Assembly (NCBI GenBank): GCA_030622265.1
Contig: JAUXGG010000089.1
Coordinates: 1-6,779, forward strand
Reading direction: 5' to 3'
DNA: 6,779 nucleotides
Origin: Candidatus Eiseniibacteriota bacterium
Lineage (GTDB): Bacteria > Arandabacterota > Arandabacteria > Arandabacterales > Arandabacteraceae
Positions 6,190 to 6,779 of this stretch are shown piece by piece (the first letter of the stretch is position 1; each line of letters opens with the position of its first letter). The notes under the pieces were generated by a model. The model searched no databases. It was given only the letters and a program-made list of their open reading frames with translations, and was not told the origin of the DNA. Both the position numbers and the translations under genes were made by a program.

Positions 6190-6779
6190 TGTCTGCCTCT
6201 CGCGCCGCCCGCCCTGAGCTCAAACACCTTTTGCCTTATCTCAGTCGACTGCGGCATGTACCGGAGCAAGCGCTCATAGCAGACGAGCGCATCGGCCCCT
6301 CTTCCCAACCCTTCCAGCGCCGAGGCGGCCGCGTAGAGAGCATCGATATTCGCGGGGTCAACATGGAGCACGCGCTGCGCCTGTGAGAGACCTCTCTCAA
6401 GGCGGCCCAGCCTTACATAAGCTCTGGCTATGCCGGCCTGGGTCCCAATATCATCTTTACAAAGAAACTCCGCACGTGAGAAGGCTCTTTCTGCCTCCTC
6501 GTTCCTGCCAAGATTGACCAGCGACAAACCCAGGTTATAGGCTGCAAGTCCCAGGCCGGGATCGGCCGCGAGCGCCGCAGAGAAGAATGCCGCCGCGCGC
6601 TCATAATCTCCCGAGCCGGCCATGGCCACCCCGAGCGTCAGGTTTGCGAATGGCGCATAGCTCGGGTTAAGGGCTATCGCCTGGTCCATCATCTCTTTAG
6701 ATTCATCCGGCATGCCCTGGGTCGCATAGACTTTGCCGAGATAGAAATATGACCGCGCATTCGAGGGGTCGGCCTCGAT
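6186..6779 (-). CDS. TPR-repeat protein, C-terminal 197 residues (cut by right edge)
   Basis: The frame stays open through the right edge, so the gene starts outside the window. An ATG at 6713 is internal to a repeat and should not be taken as the start. The visible 197 residues are five tetratricopeptide repeats of 33-34 residues in near-perfect register, with the usual Gly/Ala and closing Pro pattern (for example ALNP, AADP, HVDP, RYMP), after the tail of an earlier repeat (IEADP). A short basic tail, ending RGRQ, follows. TPRs are superhelical protein-binding scaffolds; no enzymatic motif is seen. Location in the cell cannot be told because the N-terminus is missing. The stop TGA overlaps the ATG of the downstream protease gene as ATGA, so the two are almost certainly in one operon. 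A role in the protease's export or assembly is a guess. Confidence 0.9.
   Translation of the reverse strand: MEADPSNARSYFYLGKVYATQGMPDESKEMMDQAIALNPSYAPFANLTLGVAMAGSGDYERAAAFFSAALAADPGLGLAAYNLGLSLVNLGRNEEAERAFSRAEFLCKDDIGTQAGIARAYVRLGRLERGLSQAQRVLHVDPANIDALYAAASALEGLGRGADALVCYERLLRYMPQSTEIRQKVFELRAGGARGRQ
6196..6199 (-). promoter_or_regulatory. Shine-Dalgarno site of the protease inside the TPR gene
   Basis: GAGG on the minus strand, 6 nt before the protease ATG at 6189, lies within the last codons of the TPR gene. It supports the start choice and reinitiation by ribosomes finishing the TPR frame. Confidence 0.55.

Noticed and set aside
6186..6713. TPR protein as a complete 175-residue gene starting at 6713
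   Set aside because: The frame continues without a stop to the window end and its translation (IEADPSNARSYFYLGKVYA) is itself TPR sequence, so the methionine at 6713 is internal.

Overview
The window reads as one mostly minus-strand stretch of a GC-rich bacterial chromosome. In the direction of transcription, right to left, it holds a TPR protein cut by the right edge, a giant secreted M6-type metalloprotease (1702 aa), the tRNA wobble deaminase TadA, two tRNA-Ser genes, and the first 49 codons of a small secreted protein cut by the left edge. The protease carries FG-GAP/VCBS repeats, CARDB modules, a TolB-like propeller and a FlgD-like C-terminal domain. This combination suggests a poorly cultivated Gram-negative lineage such as Eisenbacteria, Krumholzibacteriota, Latescibacterota or another FCB-related group. 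That placement rests on domain style only; nothing in the window fixes the taxonomy.

Layout. Positions 1-147 (-) encode the exported N-terminus of the edge-cut gene, with a good ribosome site and an extended -10 promoter at 170-197. Positions 148-285 hold that leader plus a GC-rich imperfect inverted repeat (209-260) and no other gene. Positions 286-375 and 408-497 are tRNA-Ser(GGA) and tRNA-Ser(CGA), both on the minus strand with encoded CCA. Positions 510-980 are tadA, ending 12 bp before the first tRNA. Positions 981-1080 are intergenic, with a candidate hairpin after the protease stop, a short direct repeat and a possible tadA promoter. Positions 1081-6189 are the protease. Positions 6186-6779 are the TPR gene, whose stop codon overlaps the protease start as ATGA.

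Function. The TPR gene and the protease look translationally coupled, so they probably act in one process, perhaps envelope assembly or secretion, though the sequence does not show which. The protease has a signal peptide, a complete zinc site, an eight-unit calcium-loop propeller and a second propeller with an exact 42-residue period. It ends in a domain of the kind used as a sorting or anchoring signal. TadA and the two serine tRNAs form a translation module that is probably cotranscribed. I found no CRISPR array, mobile element, phage gene or defence cassette. The region is best described as core translation genes beside a lineage-typical secreted protease, not as a clear new system.
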